A stretch of DNA of 64,000 nt, from positions 62,001 through 126,000 of the forward strand of contig CAVZKY010000046.1 of assembly GCA_963775825.1 (NCBI GenBank), written 5' to 3'. The position numbers and the translations under genes are program-made. Origin of the DNA: Bog-532 sp963775825 (GTDB lineage Bacteria; Actinomycetota; Actinomycetes; Streptosporangiales; Streptosporangiaceae). This document shows, one piece after another, positions 63,559 to 64,000 of the stretch; the first letter of the stretch is position 1, and each line of letters begins with the position of its first letter. The notes beneath the pieces were generated by a model, which worked only from the letters and a program-made list of their open reading frames with translations, was not told where the DNA came from and did not search any database.

Positions 63559-64000
63559 GTGACAGGTCCGGAGCAGAATCAGCTGCACGTGCCGGTGCAC
63601 CCGGTGCGGTTCGTCACGGCGGCCGCGCTGTTCGACGGGCACGACGCGGCGATCAACATTATGCGGCGCATCCTGCAGGCGCAGGGCGCTGAGGTGGTGC
63701 ACCTCGGGCACGACCGCTCGGTCCGCGAGGTCGTCGACGCGGTGCTGGAGGAGGATGCCCAGGGGGTGGCGGTCAGTTCCTACCAGGGCGGCCACGTCGA
63801 GTACTTCGAGTACCTGGCGAAGCTGCTGGCCGAGGCCGGCGCCGGGCAGGTGCGGATCTACGGCGGTGGCGGCGGGGTCATCGTGCCGGAGGAGATCGCA
63901 CGGCTGGCCGCAGCCGGGGTACGGATCTTTACTCCCGAGGACGGCCAGCAGCTCGGCCTGCCCGGCATGATCAATCAGCTCATCCGGGACTGCGACACCG
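63559..64000 (+). CDS. IcmF-type fused acyl-CoA mutase, N-terminal cobalamin-binding part (runs off window)
   Basis: The first 147 codons from GTG 63559, preceded by GGAGG. The sequence HPVRFVTAAALFDGHDAAIN, IMRRILQAQGAEVVHLGHDR, QGVAVSSYQGGHVEYFEYL and IYGGGGGVIVPEEIARLAAA is the B12-binding Rossmann domain with the DxH motif that places histidine under the cobalt (DGHD). In methylmalonyl-CoA mutases this domain is C-terminal; its position at the N-terminus with the FDGHDAAINIMRRI pattern identifies IcmF, where a MeaB-like GTPase and the mutase domain follow. IcmF interconverts isobutyryl- and n-butyryl-CoA. The rest lies outside the window. Confidence 0.85.
   Translation, partial: MTGPEQNQLHVPVHPVRFVTAAALFDGHDAAINIMRRILQAQGAEVVHLGHDRSVREVVDAVLEEDAQGVAVSSYQGGHVEYFEYLAKLLAEAGAGQVRIYGGGGGVIVPEEIARLAAAGVRIFTPEDGQQLGLPGMINQLIRDCDT

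Overview
The window is high-GC DNA with actinobacterial codon use, GTG/TTG starts, many ATGA/GTGA gene overlaps and LCP, WxL-like and IcmF-type genes. It suggests a filamentous or soil actinomycete (Streptosporangiales-like is a guess; no rRNA or tRNA is present to place it). The middle (about 26.3-42 kb) is visibly less GC-rich than both flanks and is full of gene fragments, as expected of an acquired, repeatedly rearranged island.

Left block (0.2-7.6 kb, + strand): an acyl-CoA synthetase, an AttM/BlcC-type metallo-beta-lactamase-fold lactonase-like protein, a hydroxyacid-oxoacid transhydrogenase-type iron alcohol dehydrogenase, a FmdB zinc-ribbon protein and a YdiJ-like FAD/4Fe-4S dehydrogenase. 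Together they suggest opening of a lactone or activation of an acid, oxidation of a 4-hydroxy acid with 2-oxoglutarate as acceptor, and re-oxidation of the D-2-hydroxyglutarate formed.

7.6-17.1 kb (- strand): one giant secreted protein gene (about 3,190 codons) with signal peptide, choice-of-anchor-A domain, twenty DUF11-type repeats and a C-terminal WxL-like domain, broken by many single-base frameshifts. 17.6-25.5 kb: a winged-helix protein, a second MBL hydrolase, a PAS histidine kinase/response regulator pair plus a lone receiver, a small membrane protein, and a two-gene WxL-like/DUF916-like surface locus. 23.2 kb and 25.8-26.3 kb hold degraded partial copies of genes found intact elsewhere in the same window.

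26.6-45.2 kb (mostly +): a surface-polysaccharide island: FkbM and other methyltransferases, AsnB-type amidotransferase, a polymerase-like membrane protein, an N-acetyltransferase fused to an aminotransferase, a WlbA-type oxidoreductase, a Wzx-type flippase and glycosyltransferases. It contains remnants of a tyrosine recombinase, IS21- and IS630-type transposases and a UDP-sugar dehydrogenase, and a complete IS66-type element sitting in a glycosyltransferase with intact 8-bp target duplication.

45.3-58.8 kb (-): a long tightly overlapping operon running from a Wzc/CpsD-type tyrosine kinase and a WecA-type priming transferase through glycosyltransferases, SDR, heparinase-like protein, bi-domain oxidoreductase, methyltransferases and GT2. 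58.9-62.7 kb: low-molecular-weight tyrosine phosphatase, CapD/WbpM-type dehydratase and an LCP-family ligase-like protein with altered key residues. 62.7-64 kb: a MarR regulator with a palindrome at its start and the 5' end of an IcmF-type fused mutase.

A caveat for all coordinates: reading-frame breaks are very frequent (about 14 in the giant gene, one or more in about fifteen others). Most look like one-base indels in GC-rich DNA and may be sequence errors rather than real mutations; spans of such genes are my reconstructions.
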